Source: Cellvibrionales bacterium (lineage in GTDB: Bacteria; Pseudomonadota; Gammaproteobacteria; Pseudomonadales; UBA7434). Taken from it: DNA of 8,487 bases. Of the stretch, positions 1 to 6,092 are shown in pieces. Both the position numbers and the translations under genes were made by a program. The notes beneath the pieces are model-generated. The model had not been told where the DNA came from. It saw only the letters and a program-made list of their open reading frames with translations, and did no database searches. Numbering within the stretch: the first letter of the stretch is position 1; every line of letters begins with the position of its first letter. The stretch is from NCBI GenBank assembly GCA_018668095.1, contig JABIQF010000271.1:1-8487 (forward strand), written 5' to 3'.

Positions 1-867
1 CACGATTAATTTATCAAGCTCTAAGCCCGAGCCATTAGCCGATGCAGGTAGCATTAACCAAAGCCCAAAAGCTGCTGTAAATAAGCCAATGGATAACATT
101 AAAATAATTTTGGCAAAGGCATTAAAGGTAGAGCCAATATCTGGCGACACATGCTGGTCACGAATATTGTTCATACCTAACCAACTCGCAAACACCAGCG
201 GCACAAGAATAAGCAGCCAAATAAAACCGGCGTTATGAATATAGGTTTCAGTGCCGGCAGCTATTTTTCCTATAAGGGTGCCGCTGCTATTTTGTAGCAC
301 CATGGCTTCACCACCAAAAATCGCAAAGGTCATAACCAGTGGCACTAGAATTTGCATGGTGGTAACACCAAAGTTACCTAGGCCGGCATTCATGCCTAAT
401 GAATAACCTTGCACTTTTTTAGGAAAGAAAAAGCTGATATTTGACATAGAGGAAGCGAAGTTACCGCCACCAAAACCCGATAACAATGCGAGTAACTGAA
501 ACTGCCATAGCGGTGTATTAATATCTTGAAGCGCAAAGCCCGCACCCGCTGCCGGAAGTATTAATAAAGCCGTGGTGAGGAATATAGTATTTCGCCCACC
601 GGCTATACGAATAAAGAAGGTGCTCGGTATGCGTAAGGTGGCGCCCGCTAACCCAGCAATGGCCATTAGGCTAAACAGTTCGGATTTTAAATAGGGAAAC
701 CCGAGGTTAAGCATTTGTACGGTGATAATTCCCCAGTACAGCCAGACCGCAAAGCCTGCCAGTAGACAAGGAATAGAAATCCACAAGTTACGATTGGCAA
801 TAGCCTTACCCATTTCTGCCCATTGCTGTTCATCTTCCGGATTCCAATTATGTAAGTCGTTAGCCAT
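1..867 (-). CDS. narK2: NarK2-like nitrate/nitrite transporter (MFS, NNP family), C-terminus cut off
   Basis: The reading frame is open for 289 codons from an ATG at 867 to the left window edge, so the C-terminal part is missing. The protein is an inner-membrane MFS carrier of the nitrate/nitrite porter family. The diagnostic signature GFGGGNFASSMSNISFFFPK lies at residues 131-150, directly followed by NAGLGNFGV (160-168), the glycine-rich nitrate signature. R79 in LRIPSTF of TM2 probably matches the substrate-binding arginine R89 of E. coli NarK. A second binding arginine is expected beyond the edge. The start is supported by AGGTG eight bases upstream of the ATG. It lies 88 bp downstream of the NarK1-like gene with no terminator between, so co-transcription is likely. 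By family precedent, NarK2-type proteins exchange nitrate for nitrite during nitrate respiration. Family assignment is sure. The exact transport mode is inferred. Confidence 0.93.
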   Translation of the reverse strand, partial: MANDLHNWNPEDEQQWAEMGKAIANRNLWISIPCLLAGFAVWLYWGIITVQMLNLGFPYLKSELFSLMAIAGLAGATLRIPSTFFIRIAGGRNTIFLTTALLILPAAGAGFALQDINTPLWQFQLLALLSGFGGGNFASSMSNISFFFPKKVQGYSLGMNAGLGNFGVTTMQILVPLVMTFAIFGGEAMVLQNSSGTLIGKIAAGTETYIHNAGFIWLLILVPLVFASWLGMNNIRDQHVSPDIGSTFNAFAKIILMLSIGLFTAAFGLWLMLPASANGSGLELDKLIV

Positions 868-955
868 GGTTTATTCACCTTTTGTTAATCTTTCTTTAAG
901 TCATTCGTCATAGTGAAAGTAATAGTGATAGCGCTGTATCATCTCGATCAATCAT

Positions 956-2266
956 CTAGCCATCGTGTGGATTAAGCTCCAACTCAGGTAAGTAGCGAGG
1001 GTCGCCTCGACTCGGATCGATTTTTTTATCCATAGCGATAATCACAGAGTGCATCCAAATTAAAGCGATGGTGACCAACAGCGTTAGCAACATAAAACAA
1101 CTGGTCCATACGCCTATCAAATCATTCATAACGCCGAAGGTAATGGGTAATGCAAATCCACCGAGACCACCAATCAAACCCACCACTCCGCCAACCGACC
1201 CCACATGATTGGGGTAGTACACAGGTATATGTTTATAAACAGCGGCCTTGCCCAGTGACATAAAGAAACCCAGCACTACCGTTAGCAGCACAAAAATTTC
1301 TAAAGGAATAGTGATGTTGAATTGAATGGGGCCATTAATGCCGGCAACGGTATAATCGGTAGATGGATAGGACATAACAGCAGTGCAAAGAATACTGGCT
1401 ATAAACGTCCAATACATCACTTTGCGCGCGCCTATCACATCAGATAACCAACCGCCTAAGGCACGAAAAACACTGCCCGGCAAGGCGTAACAAGCCGCTA
1501 ACATACCTGCTGTTTTTAGCTCTAAACCATAGGCACCCACGTAATAACGCGGCAGCCAAAGTGCCAGCGCAACAAAGGCACCAAAAACAAAAAAGTAATA
1601 CAGTGAAAATCGCCAAACTTGAATATTTTTAAGCGGCGCCATTTGCTGTTTAAACGATTCATGTTGAATCCCTTTTCGCTTGCGTTCTTCGGATGCGGGG
1701 TCATCTTTAGTGAATAGATAAAACACCACAGCTGTTATGGCTAAAACCATTGAGTAAACTTGAGCAACGCCCTGCCATTGGCCGTCCATCGCAATAAGTA
1801 AAAACGGCGCACCAAAGTTAGTGACTGCTGCACCGACATTACCCATACCAAAAATACCCAGTGCTGTGCCCTGTCGTTTTTTGCTATACCACTTAGATAC
1901 ATAAGTAATGCCTACAGAAAAACTACCGCCAGCCAAACCTAGCCCTAACGCTGCGACAATAAACATGGGATAGGTTGAAACTTTGGTAAGTAAATAAGCA
2001 GCGCAAGCGGTCGTTAGCATCTGCAAGGTAAAGGCCATTCGCCCGCCGTATTGGTCTGCCCAAATGCCTAAAAACAATCGGCTCAGTGAACCTGTTAGGA
2101 TTGGCGTTGCGACTAAAATACCGAATTGCGTATCGTTTAAGCCCAAATCATTTTTAATCTTAATACCGATTATTGAAAAAATGGTCCACACTGCAAAGCA
2201 AACAGTAAACGCAAGCGTACTCGCTGTTAATGCCTGTGTTGATTGACTGGATGAAACGTTATTCAT
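956..2266 (-). CDS. narK1: NarK1-like nitrate transporter (MFS, NNP family type I)
   Basis: This is a complete inner-membrane MFS protein of 436 residues with a 12-helix hydrophobic pattern. Both nitrate-binding arginines of the family can be placed: R63 in LSRLFLGIWAD of TM2 and R268 in SVFRALGGWLSD of TM8. Signature 1 is GMGNVGAAVTNFGAPFL (about residues 140-156). Signature 2 is the run GKAAVYKHIPVYYP followed by GSVGGVVGLIGGLGGF (about 339-371). This form is typical of type-I NarK1 proteins, which are thought to import nitrate with protons. I chose the ATG at 2266 because GTGGGA sits six bases upstream. The frame stays open to a TTG at 2296, but that codon has no ribosome binding site. The gene is the middle one of the porin-NarK1-NarK2 unit. 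NarK1 and NarK2 are adjacent in the same order in Pseudomonas aeruginosa and are fused into one NarK in Paracoccus. Confidence 0.93.
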   Translation of the reverse strand: MNNVSSSQSTQALTASTLAFTVCFAVWTIFSIIGIKIKNDLGLNDTQFGILVATPILTGSLSRLFLGIWADQYGGRMAFTLQMLTTACAAYLLTKVSTYPMFIVAALGLGLAGGSFSVGITYVSKWYSKKRQGTALGIFGMGNVGAAVTNFGAPFLLIAMDGQWQGVAQVYSMVLAITAVVFYLFTKDDPASEERKRKGIQHESFKQQMAPLKNIQVWRFSLYYFFVFGAFVALALWLPRYYVGAYGLELKTAGMLAACYALPGSVFRALGGWLSDVIGARKVMYWTFIASILCTAVMSYPSTDYTVAGINGPIQFNITIPLEIFVLLTVVLGFFMSLGKAAVYKHIPVYYPNHVGSVGGVVGLIGGLGGFALPITFGVMNDLIGVWTSCFMLLTLLVTIALIWMHSVIIAMDKKIDPSRGDPRYLPELELNPHDG

Positions 2267-2278
2267 AATAAATCCCAC
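2267..2278 (-). promoter_or_regulatory. Ribosome binding site that decides the NarK1 start
   Basis: On the minus strand GTGGGA (2278-2273) precedes the ATG at 2266 with a six-base spacer. The upstream in-frame TTG at 2296 lacks any purine-rich site, so the shorter protein is preferred. Confidence 0.6.
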
Positions 2279-2347
2279 TCGGTATTTGCTCGCCAATAAT
2301 GGCCAAGCGATGCTTACCCGCTACTATTGCAATAAACATTGAAGAAG

Positions 2348-3613
2348 TTAGAACAGAGACAATCCAACCCACAGCCAGAACTTATCGGTATCTACCGAAA
2401 AGTTGTCGGCGTTATAAGATGCGTACTTAATGCCACCCGAATAATGCTTGTTAAATTGCTTACTGACGACGAGATCGAATTCATTACCGTAATCCACTGA
2501 ACCTTGATCAGAGTCATAAGTATGGAAAATCGCGGACCATTTAACGCCAGCCATTTTGCTTCCTATAGACACAGAGGTATCGACCAAGCCCAGCGGCATA
2601 GCGGTTGCTGTAAAAGTACTGCCAACAAACACATCGGCCCAGCCGTTGAATTTATGCAGAGTGGCGAGAGGTGTAGTGAAGCTGGCCTGACCGTTATCGG
2701 AGCTCAAGACTTCATAAGCGAAGTTGATATCTATATCGGTAATGGCTATATCAATAATGGGTATATCAATAATGGCTATATCCCTAAGCGTTGCTCCCCC
2801 TTCAAGGAATAAATAGTCGGGATCATATTCAACACCTTCTTGTGTCGCTTGTTGCGTCGCAAACACTGCTTTGTAATGGACGGAGGCAGACGCCGTATCA
2901 CGCTTACCGCTGAATTGAATGCCATAGGTATCGGATTGTCGATTAAGCGTTTCGTCGTCGAGTAAATACGCATAAACCGTTAGCTTTCCATGTGAACAGC
3001 TGTAATTAAGATTTAAGAGCAAGTCATCCGATTTAGCATCGAGGGCTTCAGCAAAAATACGATTGCGCTTATAGATATAAGCCATATCGAGATTAAGCCC
3101 TTCGGCGGAGCTCATTTGAAGCCGCGCAGCATCAAAGGTTTGACGATCTTGACGCCAGCCAACATGACCAACAAAGCGATGATCATCGAGGGTTAATACT
3201 TGACGCCCTAATTTTGCTGTTAGAGATAAAGTCTTGTACTGTATATAGGCTTGTTCTAGCTCAGTTACTTCAGGATCGGGTATTGCAGCATGCTCGCCGG
3301 TATTGAAACCGGTTTGTGGCACCGAGTAGCTATCGACGCCAAGCACCGTTCGTACATCTTCAACTTCGATGGTGGCAGAGAATTGCTTATAGCTGTCGGT
3401 GATATAACTGAGTCGAGTCCGTAACGTCATGGCCGTCGCATCATTGGCAGCGGTATCAACATCTTCAATGCGAAGTCGAAAATCGGCTTTCGACTTACCA
3501 TTGCTAAGCGCCTCTATAGGATTATCTGAGGAGAAGCTCTGTGAAGAAAAAGCGCCTGCAATAGAAACAATGACGGCTATTATGAATGATTGAAATATCT
3601 TGCTATTGCTCAC
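2348..3613 (-). CDS. Alginate-export-family (AlgE-like) outer-membrane porin
   Basis: This 421-residue protein has a Sec signal peptide (MSNSKIFQSF, then the hydrophobic run IIAVIVSIAGAF, cleavage near residues 21-29) and ends in a C-terminal phenylalanine (GLSLF), the usual signal for the outer-membrane assembly machine. Alternating beta-strand sequence fills the rest. Family marks are DFRLRIEDVD near the N-terminus, KLGRQVLTLDDHRFVGHVGW (135-154), SDNG (305-308) with TPLATLHKFNGWAD (314-327), and the terminal DTDKFWLWVG. AlgE-like proteins are outer-membrane channels, and the name does not prove alginate transport. The start is a GTG backed by GGGGG five bases upstream. Residues 278-297 are four copies of a five-residue unit (DIAII, DIPII, DIAIT, DIDIN), encoded by a 15-bp tandem repeat. 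As first gene of a unit with NarK1 and NarK2 behind an Anr/FNR box, it is inferred to pass nitrate or nitrite across the outer membrane. The substrate is untested. Confidence 0.85.
   Translation of the reverse strand: MSNSKIFQSFIIAVIVSIAGAFSSQSFSSDNPIEALSNGKSKADFRLRIEDVDTAANDATAMTLRTRLSYITDSYKQFSATIEVEDVRTVLGVDSYSVPQTGFNTGEHAAIPDPEVTELEQAYIQYKTLSLTAKLGRQVLTLDDHRFVGHVGWRQDRQTFDAARLQMSSAEGLNLDMAYIYKRNRIFAEALDAKSDDLLLNLNYSCSHGKLTVYAYLLDDETLNRQSDTYGIQFSGKRDTASASVHYKAVFATQQATQEGVEYDPDYLFLEGGATLRDIAIIDIPIIDIAITDIDINFAYEVLSSDNGQASFTTPLATLHKFNGWADVFVGSTFTATAMPLGLVDTSVSIGSKMAGVKWSAIFHTYDSDQGSVDYGNEFDLVVSKQFNKHYSGGIKYASYNADNFSVDTDKFWLWVGLSLF
2723..2782 (-). repeat. 15-bp tandem repeat (4 copies) inside the porin gene
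   Basis: Four successive 15-bp units run from 2782 down to 2723 on the coding strand: GATATAGCCATTATT, GATATACCCATTATT, GATATAGCCATTACC and GATATAGATATCAAC. Units 1 and 2 differ at one base, units 1 and 3 at two, and unit 4 is degenerate. Each unit is five codons, so gain or loss of a unit keeps the reading frame and changes the length of a strongly isoleucine/aspartate-patterned segment just before a conserved strand. Confidence 0.9.
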
Positions 3614-3925
3614 GACTACCCCCGTAAATTTCTACAGGCACTAGCGTGACAGAATAATGAGATAAGAAATTGACTAGAATCAAGAATCTAAAACAAAGGC
3701 GAAACAAATACTGAATTTGTGGCTGCCGAGTCATTTTGAGCCTATGGCGATCTTGTCAGATATTTTTCCTCACACGTTTTAACTTTGCTCTTTTATTGCA
3801 CTTAACCCTTACCAATAATTAAAACTCCCAACCAACATAATCCGTTGAATTCACTTACACTGCTCTCTTAATAGTAAACTGATCCAAAAACCAAAATAAC
3901 ATTCAATGAAGAACCGGAGTCTCTT
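3614..3925. other. Divergent intergenic region between the porin operon and the enoyl reductase gene
   Basis: This 312-bp AT-rich stretch holds no credible gene. It must carry the promoters of both divergent units. On the porin side there is an Anr/FNR box at 3670-3683. On the oxidoreductase side I see no convincing sigma-70 pair. TTGAAT and TTAATA, 17 bases apart near 3844-3872, is a weak candidate only. The ribosome binding site CGGAG lies seven bases before the ATG at 3926. Confidence 0.7.
3670..3683 (-). promoter_or_regulatory. Anr/FNR-type box upstream of the porin-narK1-narK2 operon
   Basis: The minus strand reads TTGATTCTAGTCAA. The FNR consensus is TTGAT-N4-ATCAA, so this matches 9 of 10 specified bases, and the TTGAT-N4-GTCAA form is common among Anr/Dnr sites of pseudomonads. 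The centre lies about 63 bp before the GTG start of the porin. A class-II activator site at -41.5 would put the transcript start near 3635, just upstream of the ribosome binding site. No clear -10 hexamer is visible at the matching position, so the exact promoter geometry is uncertain. The expected role is activation under low oxygen. Confidence 0.65.
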
Positions 3926-5065
3926 ATGTCTTTACCTACTTCTTATGCACAACTGCTATCTACCGTTACAAGCAAAGGCGAACTACGCCTAGCGCTTGCC
4001 CAAGTTGATATGCCGACTCCCGGTCCGAATGAAGTAATTATTAAGGTAGAAGCCACTCCTATTAACCCCTCTGACCTTGGCGTTATGTTCGGCTGGTCAA
4101 CCATGACAGAAGCCAGTTCATCGGGCTCAGGTAAAGAGAGTGTGCTAACCGCTCCTGTATCACCTCAAGGCATGCAAATCATGAAGGCACGCATTGATCA
4201 ATCACTGCCTGTTGGCAATGAAGGTGCCGGCACAGTAGTCGCAGCGGGTGATGGAGAACTGGCCAGAAGCTTAATGGATAAAGTCGTCGCCGTTATGGGC
4301 GGTGGCATGTACGCTGAATATCGCTGCGTAGACGCCAGTATGTGTTTACCACTTTTAGCTGGTAATACCGCTAAAGACGGCGCGTCGAGTTTTATTAACC
4401 CGCTCACTGCTCTCTCTATGTTAGAAACCATGCGCATGGAAGGACACACTGCCCTTGTTCATACCGCCGCCGCTTCTAACCTTGGGCAAATGCTCAACCG
4501 TATTTGTATTGCCGATGGCGTCGAGCTAGTGAATATTGTTCGTAAAGAAGAGCAAGCCGAAATACTCCGCGGCCTTGGTGCTAAATATATAGTGAACAGC
4601 AGCAGTGAAGATTTTATGTCTGAGCTAACTAACGCCATTCACGCAACGGGCGCAACATTGGCTTTTGATGCAACTGGCGGTGGCATGTTGGCCTCTAATA
4701 TTCTTAGCGCTATGGAGGCCGCAGCGGCACGAACGCCAGGTGCTTATAGTATTTATGGTTCGATCAAACATAAACAAGTGTATTTGTATGGAGGGCTAAA
4801 CACATCAGAAACCACACTGACGCGTGGCTACGGTATGGCATGGGGTGTCGGTGGCTGGTTATTGCCGAGCTTTTTAGCCAAAGTCGGTGGTCAAGTGTTT
4901 ATGAAGTTACGCACTCGCGTAGCAGAAGAACTAACAACCACATTCGCAAGTCACTATACCAATGAGGTCTCTTTAGAAGAGGCTTTGCAAGCTGAAACCG
5001 TTGGGAATTATATTGCTAAAGCGACTGGTGAGAAATTTCTAATTTGTCCGCAGAAAAAAGATTAA
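3926..5065 (+). CDS. MDR-family 2-enoyl thioester reductase-like oxidoreductase
   Basis: This 379-residue cytoplasmic protein belongs to the medium-chain dehydrogenase/reductase superfamily, in the zinc-free quinone oxidoreductase/enoyl reductase branch. The N-terminal catalytic domain has PGPNEVIIKVEATPINPSD (32-50) and VGNEGAGTVV (96-105). The Rossmann domain has NPLTALSMLE (158-167), the nucleotide loop HTAAASNLGQML (179-190), and DATGGG (248-253). The C-terminal TTFASHYTNEVSLEEAL (338-354) is typical of the 2-enoyl thioester reductase-like group. No structural or catalytic zinc ligands of alcohol dehydrogenases are seen. Such enzymes use NAD(P)H to reduce enoyl thioesters, quinones or related enones, and the substrate here is unknown. 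Residues 57-95 form a longer loop than in the shortest relatives, probably a subfamily trait. Start: ATG with CGGAG seven bases upstream. It is transcribed away from the porin operon and appears monocistronic, ending before a hairpin. Confidence 0.85.
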   Translation: MSLPTSYAQLLSTVTSKGELRLALAQVDMPTPGPNEVIIKVEATPINPSDLGVMFGWSTMTEASSSGSGKESVLTAPVSPQGMQIMKARIDQSLPVGNEGAGTVVAAGDGELARSLMDKVVAVMGGGMYAEYRCVDASMCLPLLAGNTAKDGASSFINPLTALSMLETMRMEGHTALVHTAAASNLGQMLNRICIADGVELVNIVRKEEQAEILRGLGAKYIVNSSSEDFMSELTNAIHATGATLAFDATGGGMLASNILSAMEAAAARTPGAYSIYGSIKHKQVYLYGGLNTSETTLTRGYGMAWGVGGWLLPSFLAKVGGQVFMKLRTRVAEELTTTFASHYTNEVSLEEALQAETVGNYIAKATGEKFLICPQKKD

Positions 5066-5086
5066 ATCGTTATTGCAAACCAAAGT

Positions 5087-5113
5087 ATGGATTGGCCAGC
5101 CAGGCCAATCCAT
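5087..5113 (+). terminator. Strong hairpin, likely terminator of the enoyl reductase gene
   Basis: ATGGATTGGCC (5087-5097) and GGCCAATCCAT (5103-5113) form a perfect 11-bp stem with a 5-base loop, 22 bases after the stop codon. The following stretch is only moderately T-rich (CTCTCTATTTA), and a true T run appears later at 5131-5136. It may act as a terminator from either side, since a decayed minus-strand coding remnant ends just to its right. The stem is certain. Termination is inferred. Confidence 0.6.
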
Positions 5114-5121
5114 CTCTCTAT

Positions 5122-5205
5122 TTATAAGCGTTTTTTAATATCACGGTAAAAATCTTCGTGAGCACCTAGCCCCATTAATTTTTGCTACAACTCAATTTTG
5201 TAAGC
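5122..5205 (-). pseudogene. Decayed coding remnant with a toxin-like C-terminal tail
   Basis: On the minus strand, 20 codons before a TAA at 5124-5122 read as a protein-like tail ending GAHEDFYRDIKKRL. The same frame continues upstream through a TAG (5187-5185) into AYKIEL, and then meets more stops. The tail, with Gly, His, Glu, Phe-Tyr-Arg-Asp and basic residues, recalls the C-termini of some RelE/ParE- or HigB-like toxins as I remember them. I could not verify this by search. No start codon or ribosome binding site remains. It may be a chance match. If real, it is the end of a dead toxin gene next to the intact parDE pair. Confidence 0.3.
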
Positions 5206-5294
5206 CTAAAAAATATTCTAGTTTTTTTAGCATATTTAAAACCTTCCTAGACACAAATACTCTGACACTTTGAATCGCTAGCCTAACTAGCTGC

Positions 5295-5323
5295 TTGACT
5301 TACCCCTACATCTATACCAGAAT
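5295..5323 (+). promoter_or_regulatory. Sigma-70-type promoter of the parDE operon
   Basis: TTGACT (5295-5300) matches five of six bases of the -35 consensus. After a 17-base spacer, CAGAAT (5318-5323) matches four of six of the -10. The transcript would start near 5330, about 26 bases before the antitoxin ATG. An inverted repeat overlaps the -10 element, as expected for an autoregulated toxin-antitoxin promoter. Confidence 0.5.
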
Positions 5324-5342
5324 TAGGTACTTATTGGTATAG
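5312..5342. promoter_or_regulatory. Inverted-repeat operator, probable ParD/ParDE binding site
   Basis: CTATACCA (5312-5319) and TGGTATAG (5335-5342) form a perfect 8-bp inverted repeat separated by 15 bases, overlapping the predicted -10 and start site. The core TACC/GGTA appears as TACC at 5315-5318 and GGTA at 5326-5329 and 5336-5339. The two GGTA copies are 10 bp apart, about one helical turn, which suits stacked ribbon-helix-helix dimers. ParD proteins repress their own promoters, so this is the likely site. Confidence 0.6.
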
Positions 5343-5355
5343 AGAGCATATTCAA

Positions 5356-5598
5356 ATGGCCAAAAATACAAGTATTACGCTGGGTAAGCATTTTGATGGC
5401 TTTATTGCCCATCAAATCAAGAGTGGACGTTATGGGTCAGCAAGCGAAGTGGTACGTGCAGCTTTGAGGGTGCTTGAAAATAATGAAAGCAAACTAGAGG
5501 CTTTGCGACAAATGCTTAATGACGGCGAAAATAGTGGTGTTAGTGAATATAGCTACGATGGCTTTATTGCTGAGCTCGATGAAGAGAGCGACAAGTGA
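5356..5598 (+). CDS. parD: ParD-family antitoxin (ribbon-helix-helix)
   Basis: This 80-residue protein has the layout of a type II antitoxin. The N-terminal ribbon-helix-helix DNA-binding part covers NTSITLGKHFDGFIAHQIKS (4-23) followed by GRYGSASEVVRAALRVLE (24-41), the classical ParD/CC2985 pattern with a GRYGSASEVVR turn between helices. The C-terminal tail (46-80) is acidic and likely disordered, and would wrap around and neutralise the toxin. The length is normal for the family. The ATG follows AGAGAG with about nine bases between. The stop codon overlaps the GTG start of the toxin gene by four bases (GTGA), which indicates translational coupling and antitoxin-first order. It probably represses its own promoter through the inverted repeat at 5312-5342, alone or with the toxin. 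Family assignment is firm. The partner specificity is inferred from the overlap. Confidence 0.93.
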   Translation: MAKNTSITLGKHFDGFIAHQIKSGRYGSASEVVRAALRVLENNESKLEALRQMLNDGENSGVSEYSYDGFIAELDEESDK

Positions 5599-5897
5599 AT
5601 TCATTTACTTTAACGCAAAGCGCTAAAACTGATTTGAAAGAGGTAGCCAGATTCACTGAAAAAAATTGGGGTCGAACGCAACGGAACATTTACATTAAAC
5701 AATTTGATGATATGTTCCATCGACTTGCCGACACCCCTTCTATTGGTCAAAAATGTGATTATATTAAGTCTAACTATCAAAAATCCCCTCAGGGTAGCCA
5801 TATAATTTTTTATAAAAAAGTCTCGAACGAAAGCATCCAAATTATTCGAATTCTTCACAAAAGTATGGATATCATTCTGCAACTCGATAACTCATAA
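5595..5897 (+). CDS. parE: ParE/RelE-superfamily toxin
   Basis: This 100-residue protein has the ParE toxin signature. An N-terminal helical hairpin is seen in LTQSAKTDLKEVARFTEKNWG (6-26) with the usual W-G before TQRNIYIKQFDDMFHRLADTP (28-48). Then come GSHIIFYKK (67-75) and the terminal IQIIRILHKSMDI (81-93), where RILH is the most conserved part of the family. ParE toxins inhibit DNA gyrase, while RelE relatives cut mRNA. The absence of a typical RelE catalytic set and the ParD partner favour a ParE, but activity is not proved. The start is GTG, inside the antitoxin stop (GTGA), with GAAGAGAG in the end of parD as its ribosome binding site. No frameshift or truncation is visible, so the module appears intact. 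It sits between two chromosomal genes, not on an obvious mobile element. Confidence 0.92.
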   Translation: MNSFTLTQSAKTDLKEVARFTEKNWGRTQRNIYIKQFDDMFHRLADTPSIGQKCDYIKSNYQKSPQGSHIIFYKKVSNESIQIIRILHKSMDIILQLDNS

Positions 5898-6092
5898 CCT
5901 CCAAAAAACGGAACAATTTAATATTAACCAATGCTAATTTATCTATCTCATAATTAAAAAAACCATTGTCATTATTTTCCATTTAAGTTTTTCCCAGCTT
6001 ATAAATACTAAGCCCAACCAATTGAGTTACACTGCCTAGCTACAATCCCATTACTATACCACTACCATCCCACATAAAAAGGCTCCACATTC
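5898..6092. other. AT-rich intergenic region between parE and yaeQ
   Basis: These 195 bp contain no credible open reading frame, no strong hairpin with a T run and no clear promoter. TTGAGT near 6023 followed by TACAAT has only a 13-base spacer, so it is weak. The yaeQ promoter must lie here or upstream, because a toxin-antitoxin pair rarely drives a housekeeping neighbour. AAAGG lies about ten bases before the yaeQ ATG. Confidence 0.6.

Noticed and set aside
938..951. FNR-like sequence in the NarK1-NarK2 gap (minus strand TTGATCGAGATGAT)
   Set aside because: Only one half-site is good. The second half matches three of five bases, and it overlaps the end of the NarK1 gap region without promoter elements.
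2267..2296. Ten-codon upstream extension of the NarK1-like gene from a TTG
   Set aside because: There is no ribosome binding site before the TTG. The internal ATG has GTGGGA at a six-base spacing, and the extension is not hydrophobic or family-like.
2331..2342. CAAT-N4-ATTG inverted repeat in the porin-NarK1 gap
   Set aside because: Only four base pairs match, no flanking symmetry exists and it does not fit the FNR consensus.
2504..2812. Plus-strand open frame of 102 codons with a repeated NGYINNGYI segment
   Set aside because: It is the reverse-strand shadow of the porin gene, and its repeat is the 15-bp tandem repeat read in the wrong frame.
3810..3816. TACCAAT, a perfect match to the NarL heptamer
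   Set aside because: It is a single heptamer far from the porin start, and about one such match is expected by chance in the intergenic region on two strands.
5610..5882. Minus-strand open frame of 90 codons opposite parE
   Set aside because: It is fully antisense to a well-recognised toxin gene, with no family-like motifs.
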